Below are positions 12,135 to 24,144 of a stretch of 64,000 nucleotides of DNA, one piece after another. Numbering within the stretch: position 1 is the first letter of the stretch; the number at the start of each line of letters is the position of its first letter. Position numbers and translations under genes: made by a program. Where the stretch lies: NCBI GenBank assembly GCA_008360955.1, contig LUCM01000028.1, forward strand, positions 43,262 through 107,261, given 5' to 3'. This stretch comes from Fasciolopsis buskii (taxonomy: Eukaryota; Platyhelminthes; Trematoda; Plagiorchiida; Fasciolidae). The notes under the pieces are model-generated. The model saw only the letters and a list, made by a program, of their open reading frames with translations. It was not told the DNA's origin and did no database searches.

Positions 12135-13500
12135 ATCCTATGACAATTTTTTGTAAGTTAAGAAACTTACGTTTCAGTCGATATCAAGAGAAAGAAAAAT
12201 GGATTGATGTACATGATAAAAACTAACATTGGCGGGGTATTTTCTGGTATTTCCCTCTGAACCAGAATCTGTGCTAAATAGGGAGCAATGGAACTGTGAC
12301 AAACATTTCTCCGAGAGGAAATCAGCCTTTAAACGAGGGGATGTAAGGAATGGGCAGCATGTGCGAGAATTTCCATAGGAAATTTTTCACAGACCTTGAT
12401 GTGCAAATCACATATTTTATCAATGATAGAGTTAACAGAAATAGATACAAAACAACTAATGACAGACAAACCTCAGTAAAGTAAGCGAAGATCTTTTATT
12501 AGTAGGTCCGGAAAAATAACTGGAGCGCAATAGAGTAAACTAAGAAAAACGTATTGGTGAACAAAGGGGGTAATAACAATTTGCTTTGCACCAAACTGGG
12601 TCAGTCTATGGATTTGAAAAGAGTTGACGTGTTCGCTTGACACAGTCGAAGCTATGAGAGGGTCATCGTAAATTGTACAGGTTGTAACACCTGAGTATTT
12701 TACAGATTAGGTTTTCGCAACGAGAACGGTGTAACTTAGCGAGTGTTCACTGGGGAAAGTCGAGCGAGAAATGGTAAAAGTGCATTCAAAACATCCAGGT
12801 GTATTAAGATGTAAACCAGACTGAGAAGAAAAGTTCTGAATATTATGTAAGTTTCCTGAGAGAGATTCGAAGCTCGATCGACTGGATATTGACTTACGAA
12901 ATACAGCATCATCTGCATACTTAAGGAGTTGAACAGGTGAATCAGTAAATAAATCACAGGTTAGGGTTGAATAGATAAGGCATCAGAACAGCTTATTGAG
13001 GAACACTGGAGTTGTTAAGTAGGGGACTGAATAAATGATTACAAACTTCAGTTCGTTGAATTATATGGGAAAAGTAGTCTGTCTACCACAACAGTAAGGG
13101 ACGGGGATATCCTAAAGGCTCAGACTCGTGGAGAAGGGGAGAACGGGGAACCGAATCGACGTCAGAGGAATAATCTAGGAGGATACAGCGGACTGGTTTC
13201 ACATCTGTTTAGACTTTTAGGGACCAAATTCCAGAGTGATGTGGCCACATCCAGCGTAAACCTGTTCGGTACGTTCAGTTAATCTGAGCGCAGAAGAGCT
13301 AATGACTATGGGACGAAATTGCTTTGGTAAAATGTCCAAGGTTATATGTTTCGAGATGTGAACGACCTTGCAGATTTCCATGGAGCTGGAATAACACCGG
13401 TAACAAAGGATGTGTTGACGAGCGAAGTCATAACATCTAAAAGAGAACTTGCTCACAATTTGGGAAGGGTGGAAGTAGATTGTTTGGATCAACTACGGGC
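12135..13500 (-). mobile_element. CR1/jockey-like LINE reverse transcriptase, - strand, decayed
   Basis: A second non-LTR family, distinct from the RTE-like copies. On the minus strand, in order and with frameshifts and stops: DILPKQFRPIVISS (RT domain 1 region), HIIQRTEVCNHLFSPLLNNS, SVPQ-AVLMPYLF (the usual VPQGxVLxPxLF, with a stop in place of Gly), LLKYADDAVF (catalytic box intact), SGLHLNTPGCFE, VKYSGVTT, and a thumb/C-terminal segment with FGAKQIV, LLYCAPVIFPDLL and APYLAQILVQREIPE. The RT is nearly complete in extent but disabled by stops. Its 3' end lies against the opposite-strand ORF ending at 12062, with both 3' ends meeting near 12120-12140. Confidence 0.75.
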
Positions 13501-14869
13501 GCAGATTTGGATGATCGAAGATGCTTGCATACTTCCTGTAAAGAAAAAGGTTCAACTTCTAGGGTAGCGCGCCTTGTATAAGATGGCTTACTAAGTTATA
13601 AAAAGACACCCTATTAGATCTGATAAGCCTGTCTCTCTTATGAATTGGTTGACGGATATTTTTACAGATAGCTTTTGTTAATTTCGTTTATGGCTGTTTC
13701 CCGTAGACCAGCCTTAACCAACCATTTCCTCACAGATCGTTAGTGCTATATGAATTGAAATTGCGATATGGTGCGAAAAATGCGATTATCGCCCCCTCCC
13801 AATGCCTCAACCGCCCATAGATCTTCACAGGAAAATGTTACTGTTACTACGAACAGAACAACTGCTGGAATATGCACATCGCTTACAGTACAGAAAAACT
13901 TAACAGGCCATACAGACCCACCTATTTTATCAATGGATCAAGCGTTCCGTCGCAAGTGTTTGATGGCATGCTATTCTTAATGGCAAATGTGCTGATTGGT
14001 CATCTTAGATAACGATCTCATTTTCCTGTGTTGCAAAGGATAATACACATTGCAGCAGTTGTTGTACGCTATCCACGTTGACCTTCAGTTGTAAAGGTCT
14101 GTGCACGTATGAAGTATACGACGGATGTTCCAAAACGTCATGTACGAGCCCTCTTCTGGCTTGCTGAGATGGTCTTTTCGAAATCGGGATTGCTTTCTCA
14201 CCACACTCACAGATTATCGATTATTTGAAGAATTCAACAAATCTTCCGAAGAACGTCATCTTTTGTGATATATATATATATATGTATTCTTGCTAAGGTC
14301 CCCGTAGCTCGGTTTGAGGGAAAAATGTAATCTTGGTTTCCCGTTTTGATATGTTTACGGTGATTTTTTTCATGTGGATAAGATCGCATAAGAATAGTCG
14401 AGTCTGAAATATAAAACGGCGATAAACTCCTTTTTTAATTCTGGCTCATTGTAAAACTAACTGGTGATTATAGTTTAGGTTAAGAATGTTTCATTTCAGA
14501 AGTCCGGAGGTTTGAAGCCGACTATCTCTGCTGTCTGTGATGGTTTTCGGGAATTCGCTGGCATCGCCTGGATCTTTATCACATGTGATTTTCTGAGACT
14601 TAACGTGTTTCTGTACAAGGTTATGTTTTCAACATTCTAGTTCCCGACTCTTCCTCGGTGTCTCGGAACTATAGAACTGTCAGTTATGGTTCTTTCACAG
14701 CATTCATGCTTTATGTTAGATCTCCCAACGGCATGGTTATCTTCAGTGGATCCATTGAAGTAATGCGGAATTCTGGTCGAGCTTCCCAAGATCTTGCTGA
14801 TTCTGTTTTGACGTTCTTTTTTATGACATGCCAGAAGTATGAGTTTAGCGGAATGAGCATGCTCTATAG
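13501..14869. other. Intronic stretch; only a short TA microsatellite
   Basis: A TA run lies at 14268-14283. A plus frame at 13346-13567 overlaps the end of the - strand LINE and is its shadow. Nothing else was recognised. Confidence 0.45.
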
Positions 14870-15060
14870 CCACTAGGACCCACTGCAAAGAAGTGGAGGG
14901 AGTAGGGAATTGGTAACCGTAACCCTGAAACTTGGGGTAGCATAGAACTACATGAATTCCCAATAAGTCTGGTATGGTAACGAGTCGGGCGACAACGAGT
15001 TACCGTCCACCGCCAAAGTGATCGACGTATTCGAATCCCTGATCGTTTTGATGGCAGGCA
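14870..15060. repeat. Dispersed repeat, copy 1 of 2
   Basis: A block containing CCCTGAAACTTGG, GGTAGCATAG, TCCCAATA, GGTAACGAGTCGGGCGA and ACGAGT shares word order and spacing with 19630-19860, at reduced identity. On the minus strand both read a PIG-type, Gly/Val-rich stretch. No RT motif was found, so the family is unknown; it is probably a non-coding part of a retroelement. Confidence 0.6.
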
Positions 15061-16548
15061 CTGAATCTACTTTATCGCTGCTCGTTAGAACAGTTTCCCT
15101 CCGTAGAAAGAATCTTTCTCAATAGGACTGTTCCGCTGAAGTTAGGAGGCAACTCAAAGCATGAACGAAGGGGAATGTCGTATCTCGTCCGAAATTTTCA
15201 ACTGTTGCTACACTCTCAATTTTACGTTTGCGCTAAACTTCTACAGTTGAAGCAACTCCTGGTAGATATCTTAGAAGCGATGTGTCCAGAAGGGATTTTA
15301 ACCTTGTTTGTCTGATGCTAATGAGAACTATGTGACTCTTTGATCCTGAAGTTAGCGTGTTCTTCGTGACCCTCTTCCTGATTAAGAATTAACCCCTTCC
15401 ATTTGGAACTGTTGGGCTTATATCTGTGTTGATTCAGGTGTTATTGTCAGTCGATCCATGGAATTTGAGTTTTGTGTTTATCCTTTATTCCAATTGCTGC
15501 TCTTGATGAGAAAAAGAAATACTGCTCAGTTTCCGTGTTGATTACGCTGTTTGGGCGCTCCTAGGTCGCACAGTTCATTGTTACTTCCCTTAAGATGTAA
15601 GCTGATAGTTGATTTCGCGGGTTTTTCAAAGATGACCGATGAAAAAGAGTAACAGTTTGCTGACTTGAAGGGGATGGTTGGCATCGAGTTACATCAGCAT
15701 GTGCGCATTTTGATACCGATAAACATCGTCAAGTGCCTTTCAGTTTGGTGATTTCGTACTTGCCCGTAATTAGTCCGAGCTTCCGTCTGCACTTGCTGCT
15801 GTAGTGACTGGAGGAACATACGCGTTTTTGCAATTTGTATGCCGGTGCACGTGCACACGCACCCATGAACTCATGTGCAAAAGCTATATAAACAATTCGA
15901 CAAGTGTACAGTGCTAAAGATGAAGTTACAGGTTCGAATTGCCGACCGCACTTGTCAGGATTGTCGTTCACCAAACCTACTGCCGCTGGTGCTACGTATG
16001 TTGTTCTGGTACATTAAGTCCTTTGTCCACCCTGTATGCGTCCGCTTCGTCAATGATCGCGCCCCGAAGGTTGGCTGGACCGATTCCATCGCATATATAG
16101 TATATATATATATATATGTATGTATATATTACACCGTTGACTGATTTTCTCATCTTACATGGCCCAATGTTGTGTGAGACGGCAATAGACTGCATCCATT
16201 TATCACTCTTTGTTAATACTGATCTTTCAGTTCACGTGTAGGATAATGTGCACTAACCCGATTTCGAGCACCCGAAGTTATTCTTTTCTTTGCTCAACAA
16301 ACTTAATGGTTGTTTTAAACGAAGCTGACTGCTATTCGACTCGCCGGACCTCAGAATCGAACAACGGTTCTTACACACAAATAATCCGACCAGTATGTAC
16401 AACCACGGTCTGGGTGGGCATATTGTATCCTCATGTGGAGAGAGGTGTGTGTATGTCAAATTCCCGTTAACTCGTCTGTCTGCCATACGGGGTCCAGCCC
16501 ACCTGTCAGACGTCAAACTAATATCGCAAATCGTATAGCAATTCTTGT
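15061..16548. other. Intronic stretch; TA microsatellite at 16093-16130
   Basis: Only a TA/TATG microsatellite was found. GGTTCGAATT at 15931 resembles a tRNA B box but has no A box or cloverleaf around it. No coding or mobile element was recognised. Confidence 0.45.
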
Positions 16549-17080
16549 TGGTAAGCTTTTGCAAAACTTCCGATCACCTCACCCCGAGTTTCGATAAATT
16601 TGCTCTAACCGTTCATCTCCTATTCAGTCTCCCCTGAAAGAGCCTATGTGCCACCATGATTGCTGACACAGTAACGCTTGGACCAGACGCGACTTTTACA
16701 CTTTCCCCCACTTCCTAAGTAACATGGCGGACTCTTTTTTCCTCTCCTCAAGCTCTGTCCATCAATTCGAGATGTTTCGCGTCTCATTTGGAGAAGAGCT
16801 AAATAAAACCACCGTAGAACACAGCTGACTAGGAAAAAGATGGTTGACTAACTGTCTAAAATGTCACCTCGTTGCATGACTGCTGTTAATTCATCGTCCA
16901 ACATCACTACGCCTATTCAGACAAGTCGCACCTCCCGGCGTTTGATTTACTCTACGTAACTGATAAACTGTAGAATGCATTGTGTACAACGACTTATGGT
17001 TTTAAACTATAAACTTAAGAAGTGCAAACAAAGATGTATGCATGTATGTATACATATATTTGCAGGTTCGAAAATCTTGT
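16549..17080 (-). repeat. 0.53-kb near-identical repeat unit, copy A
   Basis: From GGTAAGCTTTTGCAAAACTT to the TA-rich stretch and GGTTCGAAAATC, this unit is repeated at 56085-56628 in the same orientation. Across about 420 central bases I find only an isolated substitution (AAATTTG versus AAGTTTG). In both places the unit lies immediately downstream, on the minus strand, of a LINE C-terminal region (a QWRSC-like end at about 17090 here). This suggests it is the 3'UTR of that LINE or a retroposon that parasitises it. No long ORF is present. Confidence 0.8.
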
Positions 17081-18489
17081 AAGCAACTCCGCCACTGGTA
17101 GTTAATTCCGATATAATCTACCCGGCTCCATCGCTTAATCACACTTGTTGGACGGCAGCTAACGCACCGAAGATTGATACTTTCGAATTCGGTATTATCC
17201 AAAATAAATGGATAGTCTGAACACAGAGGCATAAACTATTCACCGCTCTGAACGACGGGAATCAAGATCAAAAGGGCCTCCTAAGTGCGTCTCTTTCGTG
17301 GACAGCCGACCTACTCGAGCATTCTTTTCTTACTAAAATCATGATTTTACCACGCTTAAGAGGTAGCACGGATCTGATTTAATTACTTTTGGGCTGAAAT
17401 CTTTATGCGCGTACTCTGCCATTGCAGGCAAAGTGCGTTTATTGCAACCACCATTGTCCAGTCACTGCCCGTACCCGGCTCTGATTTGTTATCCAGTCAA
17501 GTTATGAAGCTTCGGCATCCTCATCAAGTGCCACGCCAAGGCCGGGCAAACCAGAAGTCTGCCTCATGGTCACCAAATAGAAACTGTTGAAATTTTTGCA
17601 GAAAGTTGGTTGAGGATGTCAATCGTGAGTCTGTCAGACACAACGCGCATCGATAGCTGAGGTCTCCAGTTTGCGAGCTAAACACACCTGTTGTCCTATT
17701 AACATGTGGTAATCATTACGAATTGAGTGAAAAACTCTATATCTTAATAAGATCTAAGCCAGAACCAGGAACGACAAAATGGCTGAAGGATACGATCCTG
17801 GGCCATTAGTACCAACTTTAGCAAAGGATTGCTTGTATTTCGGGTCAGGAGTAGGACGATTCGAAAGATCGATGGAAAGGTTTCAGTTTAGAGGTGCAGA
17901 GAGGTAGGTGGGGAAGCAAAATCAATGAGCACGGAATCAGTCGACAGTTATCTCAAAATCACTGTATTTATTGCTTGGTGCAGTATATATGAGACTTCAC
18001 TTCGTTGCGGTACTTGTGTATTGGCAAAAAGTTAAACTCGCGATTTGTATGTAAAAGCGTTCAATGTGTTCGAAAAATCCGAAAGAATGACTCAACGGGT
18101 AAGTAAGGGAAATTTCGAGGATTGCAACAATGCAATGCAGTACTTTCATTTTTTTCCGGAAAAGTTCTTCGGAGCGTAACCTCATGGAGGAATGTGAAAC
18201 ATGGTCCGTTGCTTTGACTTGTTCTTTAGACAGGATAAACAAGTTTCATTAACTGACCGTCACGTTTCGTGTGAGTTTGGTAGGATTGGTCCCCAGCGTC
18301 ATCTGGCTCTCTTTCGATGGCGCGTTCCTGGGCCTAGTTTCAGTTCCAACTTCCTTACGACCGTCAGCGTTGCACCATTGTTGTCTGGTCTTGCTCGCTG
18401 TCTCAGTGATCCGTATACCTACAAACGAAATGAACGAAGAAAGGTGAAAGCACGATCATTAGGCAGTAGGTTAAAAGAAGAAAAATAAC
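17081..18489. other. Intronic stretch; possible LINE stub at its left edge
   Basis: Minus-strand YQWRSCLQD at about 17070-17100 matches the last residues of the RTE-like ORF, so a very short LINE stub probably lies there. The rest shows no motif. The plus frame 18201-18488 is 95 codons long, rich in Arg/Leu and Ser, and unrecognised. Confidence 0.4.
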
Positions 18490-19260
18490 CTAAAGTGCAG
18501 GGAAGTTCCATCCAGCGAAATCACCAGGACATGATGGGTCTCCCGGATCTCACCTTCGTAATTTAACATGAGCTGCCCGGAAAAATCTGGTGGTTAGTAC
18601 TTTTTCCCCATATCGACTGACCACCTCCTTCCGCCTTCCAACCACTGCCTGCTTCGGAGAATGGCATATACTGGGGGAATCAATCTTTAGACATGCGTGG
18701 CACTTGACTCAACCGTCTTTACCTATTCTAATTCACTGTATCTTTTAGTGATGGAGCTTAATTTCACAGTTGCTAATACAATTCTCACAAAATATTCTAG
18801 CAGTGTTGTGCAGATGCTGGTGTACAAACACTGACACTCTCCGGGTGTCTTCTGCCCTCAGCGACCATGTTTCTGACTTTTGATCAGTAACCGGATACCA
18901 TTCCAACGCCACAGATGCCTCAGTTTGGTAAGCGCTAATCGGGTCTTCCTTGCACGCAACTTTATTTCATCCGTTGCACAGACGTCGTGTGAGATATAAC
19001 TTCTCAAGTATGAACTTCACCCAACATGTCTCCTGACGGAGCAAGGTTCGGCTTCGACCCAGTCCGCATATTCTGACTCTAACAGTTTACTGTCTGAACG
19101 GACATCAATGTTGCTACTCTCACATGAGGAGGCTATTTCATTTTGATCACGAAACTAGTAAGAAGATGAATTAGGACAATCCTGGCGAACGCCACTTTTC
19201 ATGGTGAACTTGAATGGAGCACTATCGTGAGCCCGGACTTCATCCGTTCCTCTACAAAAA
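18490..19260 (-). mobile_element. RTE-like LINE, RT palm to C-terminal region, - strand
   Basis: Minus-strand frames give a MKSGVRQDCPNSSSY block, SKLLESEYAD (YADD box damaged), a jump to EAEPCSVRRHVG / SHDVCATDEIKLRARKTRLA, LTKLRHLWRWNGIRLLIK, WSLRAEDTRRVSVFVHQHL and ARIFCENCISN. It ends with KQAVVGRRKEVVSRYG, the decayed counterpart of the GxGWKxGRGGQ block. The copy is heavily frameshifted, with a small deletion after the YAD box. Confidence 0.8.
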
Positions 19261-19629
19261 TTGGGGAAGAGAAATGTCAGTCAGCCCGTCTGTACACGCT
19301 GTGAAGCTTCATCCGTGTTAGGGCTTCGTGATGTGCGTCTACCCAGGTAGCCTTGATATGACCACTTGCACATTACAATGCAGAAACGTTTTGAAACATG
19401 TTTGGTAGTTCCTCCATCCAATTGAATAATGTGTAACCTTGAGGTCCATCTAATTTTTCTACCGAGCGATTTTTTTAGAAGGCTGTTAGATCATACGATA
19501 TGTTCTTATCCATCCATTCAGGAATGTCTATCTTTGTGTGCTATATGTCATTCTACCGACCGCTTGTGGATCCTTACCGCTTGCTTAAAACATGATGGAC
19601 GTATGAGTTTTGGTAGCAGAGATTTGCTT
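19261..19629. other. Intronic stretch without recognised features
   Basis: This lies upstream of the - strand LINE at 18490-19260. It may hold further decayed LINE sequence, but no motif is legible. Confidence 0.35.
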
Positions 19630-19860
19630 CACAGCCGATAGGGCCCACTACACGGGGAACGAGGAAGCCCAGAACCATAACCCCGAAATTTGGTAGCACA
19701 GCAACACCACATAGGGTCCCAATAGGTCCCATCTGGCAACGAGTCGGGCGAAAGCGAGTCGTCATCTACCATAGTGACCAGGGAACCTGGAATTCGGACC
19801 TTTGCTCTTTTTGGTGATGGATGCTTAGTTCACTTGACCACCAACGGCCAATCGCATTTA
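19630..19860. repeat. Dispersed repeat, copy 2 of 2
   Basis: Partner of 14870-15060. It shares the CCCCGAAATTTGGTAGCACA, GGGTCCCAATAG, CTGGCAACGAGTCGGGCGAA and CACCATAGTGA-type words in the same order. The two copies are in direct orientation about 4.7 kb apart. Confidence 0.6.
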
Positions 19861-22800
19861 ACTTGGCTTGGTTCTCTTGCCGATCGGGCCGTCGAGGTAA
19901 AGCCACTTATGCATTTTTTAGCATTGCTAGTCCCGTGTGAATGACGAAGGGTATTTGATGAGATGTAATATTCTTCCAAATCAGAGGTGCTATCCTTATC
20001 AGGTGCTTCTTGCATTTGTTGGTAATACTCGTGTATATTCGAAATCGTGTCCTTTCTATTATCCCAGTCTATGTTCAGAAGCTTTAGAAAATTATGTTGA
20101 TCAGTTTTTGACTTTTTCTTTTATTTGCTGAAGTTGACTGGATTCAAATTTATAGTTAGTGGGAACCTATCGGTTGGGTTATAGTTTTAGCAATAATGGT
20201 TTGATGATTCGCTTAGTTATGTTGCTATGTTGTTTTGTTATGTGAATTACTTATAAACGGAACTGCATGTTTCTGGTCAACATGAGTTGGCAATAGAATA
20301 TGCGTCGCACAAACTGTAGTCTACCTCAACGCGTTTCTCGAACTAAAGACCCGTCCCATACTATGTATCCGTAAGATTTCTCTGGACTATGACGCAATAC
20401 AATGGGATATAATTTTTTCTCAGGGGTAGGTAAATTGTTTCCTTAGTAGCAATTTTATTGATGGTACTACTAATACTACTACTAATAATAATAATAATGA
20501 CAGTATAAGGTGAAAAGTGCAGTAATATATTGAGGATTTCTGGCAATTAGTCGATTGTGACGTGACCAAAATGAACATTCACATGTTGGTCATGTGATTT
20601 AAACAGTTGCTATCACTACTAGATCTTTACTTTATGCTTGGTATAACTGCATGACTCCGAATCACAGCTGTTGATGAGTGACTATTGACTGTTTTGCAAT
20701 TCGTCCCCTTTCGCGATCTGGTTTTCATCCTGATCTATTTGTCACACCACAAGGTCAACGTAAGCGAAAGCGTATGCGTGTAAGAGTTCGATCACGTGAT
20801 GCGTCATGTAGTTATCAATAATAGGAACAAGTATAGCAAGGTTGTGGTTAATCAGGCTAGACAATGTTAACGTCAGCTTAGATAACGTTTTTGGTATCAC
20901 TGCTATCGAGACCTTTATCGGAAAGACTAGTTCATGTGATATTGGTAGATAAAGAAGTAGTATATTTTGTGTTTGTGTATTGCAAAAATCTGCACCCGTC
21001 TAGTAATAATAGAACTCTGAAAAAAAGCGAGATATTCCCCGAGAAAAATATAAGAAACAGACTTTTGTATAGGGTTTCCCACATGTGAGCCTCCCAAACC
21101 CCTCATATACGCACCCAGTTCATGATTCCTCTGTAGGTGTTGTAAAACCTGGCTGTCCAAACCGAAATATAGGATTGTTTTACGGGCCCTCACTTCGAGC
21201 TTTCGATGTAAACCTCTGACCCACAAAACGGCAGAATGGAATACGACGTTTGAAAATCCGTGAAAACCGGTGGTTAATTGTCCAGTTTTTGCGCCGTTGA
21301 CGAATTCCACTGAAGGCCCGATGCTCCCTCTGTTTCTAGCGGGGCTGATGACAGAGATTCGTTTCGCATCCCTGTGTTCACATACACTTTCTAGAAGAGA
21401 GACAAAAGATTATGGATCTGTATACTTTCAGGGCACACTTGTCACGTCACAGTTCCACCAACGGACTCTTGTTATTTCGTAGCAAATGCTTTCTAGACGA
21501 AAATGCATCACGCTATCGACAGTGCCGCTGCGTGTCCGCGGTAGCTTATTCAATGAATTCGATCACCTATTATTTCGACGCTAACTACCGGCATGGCTGA
21601 GGTTTCTCTGTCGGCAGTATGGAAACCGTCCCGGTGATTTACAGGTCTCCTTTCCTTATGTATGGAGAACCCGGTGGATGTTCGATAATGAAGCTTCATT
21701 GGGTATATGATGTCATCAAGGGAACTGACATTAGGAACTCGACGTCGGAGAGCGAACAGTTGTTTTTGAAATTCTCTATTCATACTCTCACAAGTCATCT
21801 CCATGTGAATTGTACAGTTGATTGGTTATCAGCTGAGTTAAAGGTCTTCCCTTTATAATTGGTCGCTTATAGTGTTATGAAGGGTGGGATGGGATGGAAT
21901 GGGATGGTTTGGATAGGGTCGGAGCGTTTAATCGCTGTTCAGTGGTGAGCGTCAACGCGTTTCTACCTCTTCCGTTGTTGACTTGTTCTCTGGGGTCGCT
22001 TTTCGTTCGATTTTCGGTTAGGGTAGTATTTTTGGACAGTGAAACTAGAAGACGCTCACGTCACGTTACCAAATCCTCTACCTAGGTATTTGCAAATGAC
22101 CGTACTCGAATGCATTCACAGTATTTATCCTAAACACAAATCTGGATTTTGTCTTTTTCTCCACTCGAACGGAGGACACTGGTCATCAGGTAGTAACAAA
22201 GTGTATTGGACATTGTATCACAAGATGATCAATGACTTGTGACTGGTCGAATGCATCAATTGCTTTGTAATTGACAATATTACTTCTCAAGTATCCGCAC
22301 AAGATGTAAATCTCATCATTTTAATGGCAGTAATCAGTCCCATCAATAGCACAAAAATGTTCTAAGTGTAAATGACCATCATCTGGTATCCGAAATTCGT
22401 TTGATTGATTTACGAATGCGCCTGCGTCGGTTCTTTTGAATGGATGCGAATGACAATGTAGACCGGTTTTTCCACACATTTTTGATCGACTGGGAGCAGT
22501 TGACTGATAGCCTCCTCGTACACACAGACACACCCATGCGCGCGCATGCACGCACCGTTGTCCGTATGGATCCCCCAATTTCTTGTCGAGCTTGTTTCGT
22601 TCGGGCACATGCTAAACATATCTTTTGTCATTCGGTCAGTTGGGGACTTGTGGGTTCGAGCACTCTAGGACGTGCAGGAATGAGAAAGAATGAACAGTGA
22701 AGTGAGTTTCAGACCCACGTCATCCTCCGAATTCACCGACTGAATCCTACTCTCCGCCCTCCACCACTCAGTGGGATTGGGATGGTTCCGGATGTATGAT

Positions 22801-23149
22801 TCGAGTTTCTCGTGGTGGTTAAGTCCTCCAGTCTTGTTGTGCTCACAGCCGTGAGAGCACGCCATGCTCAGCTATTTTACAAGCATAGTTTCTTCCTCGT
22901 CATCCACGCGCGTGTACACACACACACGCACACAAATATGGACACGGGCTCCCATGCGTATTAAAACAGACGCACATCGCACACCGTTCCGTGGCCATCC
23001 ATTCCGCTTCGATACCCCTTGTCGTGATACGGTGACACGCACCGTCAAGCTGGTTCGTCCTGGCTTCTCCATACAGGGAACTGGGTAGCTCGGGGATCAA
23101 TGAACTTGAGGGATTGTTGTTATTGTACTAAAAGTCGTCAACGCTGTCT
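19861..23149. other. Intronic stretch with simple repeats only
   Basis: Contains a TAC/TAA run (20464-20498), a degenerate GGGATGG-type run (21882-21918) and a CA run (22916-22934). The minus strand is open for about 158 codons at 20927-21400 and follows a good acceptor (TCTCTCTTCTAG), but such lengths are expected by chance and no domain is visible. A short + frame at 20667-20790 is discussed under findings. Confidence 0.4.
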
Positions 23150-23194
23150 TTGTTGTTGTTGTTGTCGGTGTTTTCGTTGTTGTTGTTGTTGTTC
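23150..23194. repeat. (TTG)n imperfect microsatellite
   Basis: TTG repeats broken by TCGGTG and TTTTCG. They produce spurious Cys-rich and Leu-rich open frames on the + strand. Confidence 0.9.
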
Positions 23195-23763
23195 CTGCCC
23201 CCACTGCTGCCTATGCTTCTACCCTGTTCTTGTTCTGCGCCCAATCTTACTCGAACCGCTCGCTTTGCCATATCGGTGGGTGACGAGGATCTCCCGAAAT
23301 CGAAACAAGGTAACGTTAGTTATGTACGGGAGATGGTCGGGTAACAGAGAGTGGAACAGCAGTGGAATGGTGGTGGACTACAACGAGTGAAAGATGTTTG
23401 TATACACCTCTGAAGATCAGTCGTTGGAGTAGTACCGTCGGTCGAACGAACAACCAAAGCAAGGTAACAATAGGAACAACCACACAATCAATCAACAAAC
23501 CCACGCGATTCATTGTGATCGTCGTTGTACCTACGTTAGCAGATATGAGAGGGGGCATCCAACGTAGGTGACCTAAATGAAAGTGCTGGTTATTATAACG
23601 TGGAATGAATGAATAAAAAAATTTGAGGTCGATTAACTACATACGCTCGGGTGGGGGTTCGCGCCCTTGAAACAGTGATGGTGACTTCATTTCCTCTATT
23701 GGAACACACGTGGCGGATCATGGATGCTTCGGTTTCCGATCTTGTCAACAACATCTCCACGAT

Positions 23764-23850
23764 ACATCATCATCATCATCATCATCGTCGTCATCATCAT
23801 CATCATCATCGTCATCATCATCATCATTATCATTAGCATCATCATCATCG

Positions 23851-23882
<32 letters not shown>

Positions 23883-23922
23883 GTCATCATCATCATCATT
23901 ATCATTAGCATCATCATCATCG

Positions 23923-23954
<32 letters not shown>

Positions 23955-23978
23955 GTCATCATCATCATCATCATCATC
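23764..23978. repeat. (ATC)n/(ATG)n microsatellite with 72-base higher-order period
   Basis: Over 200 bases of CAT units interrupted by CGT and by CATTATCATTAG. The CATTAG variant recurs at 23831 and 23903, exactly 72 bases apart, with the CGT interruptions in step. This indicates tandem duplication of a longer unit on top of slippage. The tract runs into the assembly gap. Poly-Ser, poly-Ile, poly-Met and poly-Asp reading frames here are artefacts. Confidence 0.95.
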
Positions 23979-24142
23979 NNNNNNNNNNNNNNNNNNNNNN
24001 NNNNNNNNNNNNNNNNNNNNNNNNNNNNNNNNNNNNNNNNNNNNNNNNNNNNNNNNNNNNNNNNNNNNNNNNNNNNNNNNNNNNNNNNNNNNNNNNNNNN
24101 NNNNNNNNNNNNNNNNNNNNNNNNNNNNNNNNNNNNNNNNNN
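23979..24142. other. Assembly gap (164 Ns)
   Basis: A run of N placed inside or at the end of the ATC microsatellite. The true length is probably unknown because the array could not be assembled through. Confidence 1.
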
Positions 24143-24144
24143 TA

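Noticed and set aside
15925..15950. tRNA B-box-like GGTTCGAATT
   Set aside because: There is no A box at the right distance and no cloverleaf; the same word occurs by chance elsewhere.
20927..21400. 158-codon minus frame after a good acceptor
   Set aside because: The length is expected by chance a few times per window. There is no recognisable domain and no convincing donor.
23100..23390. Cys-rich + frame
   Set aside because: It is the TTG microsatellite read in the TGT frame.
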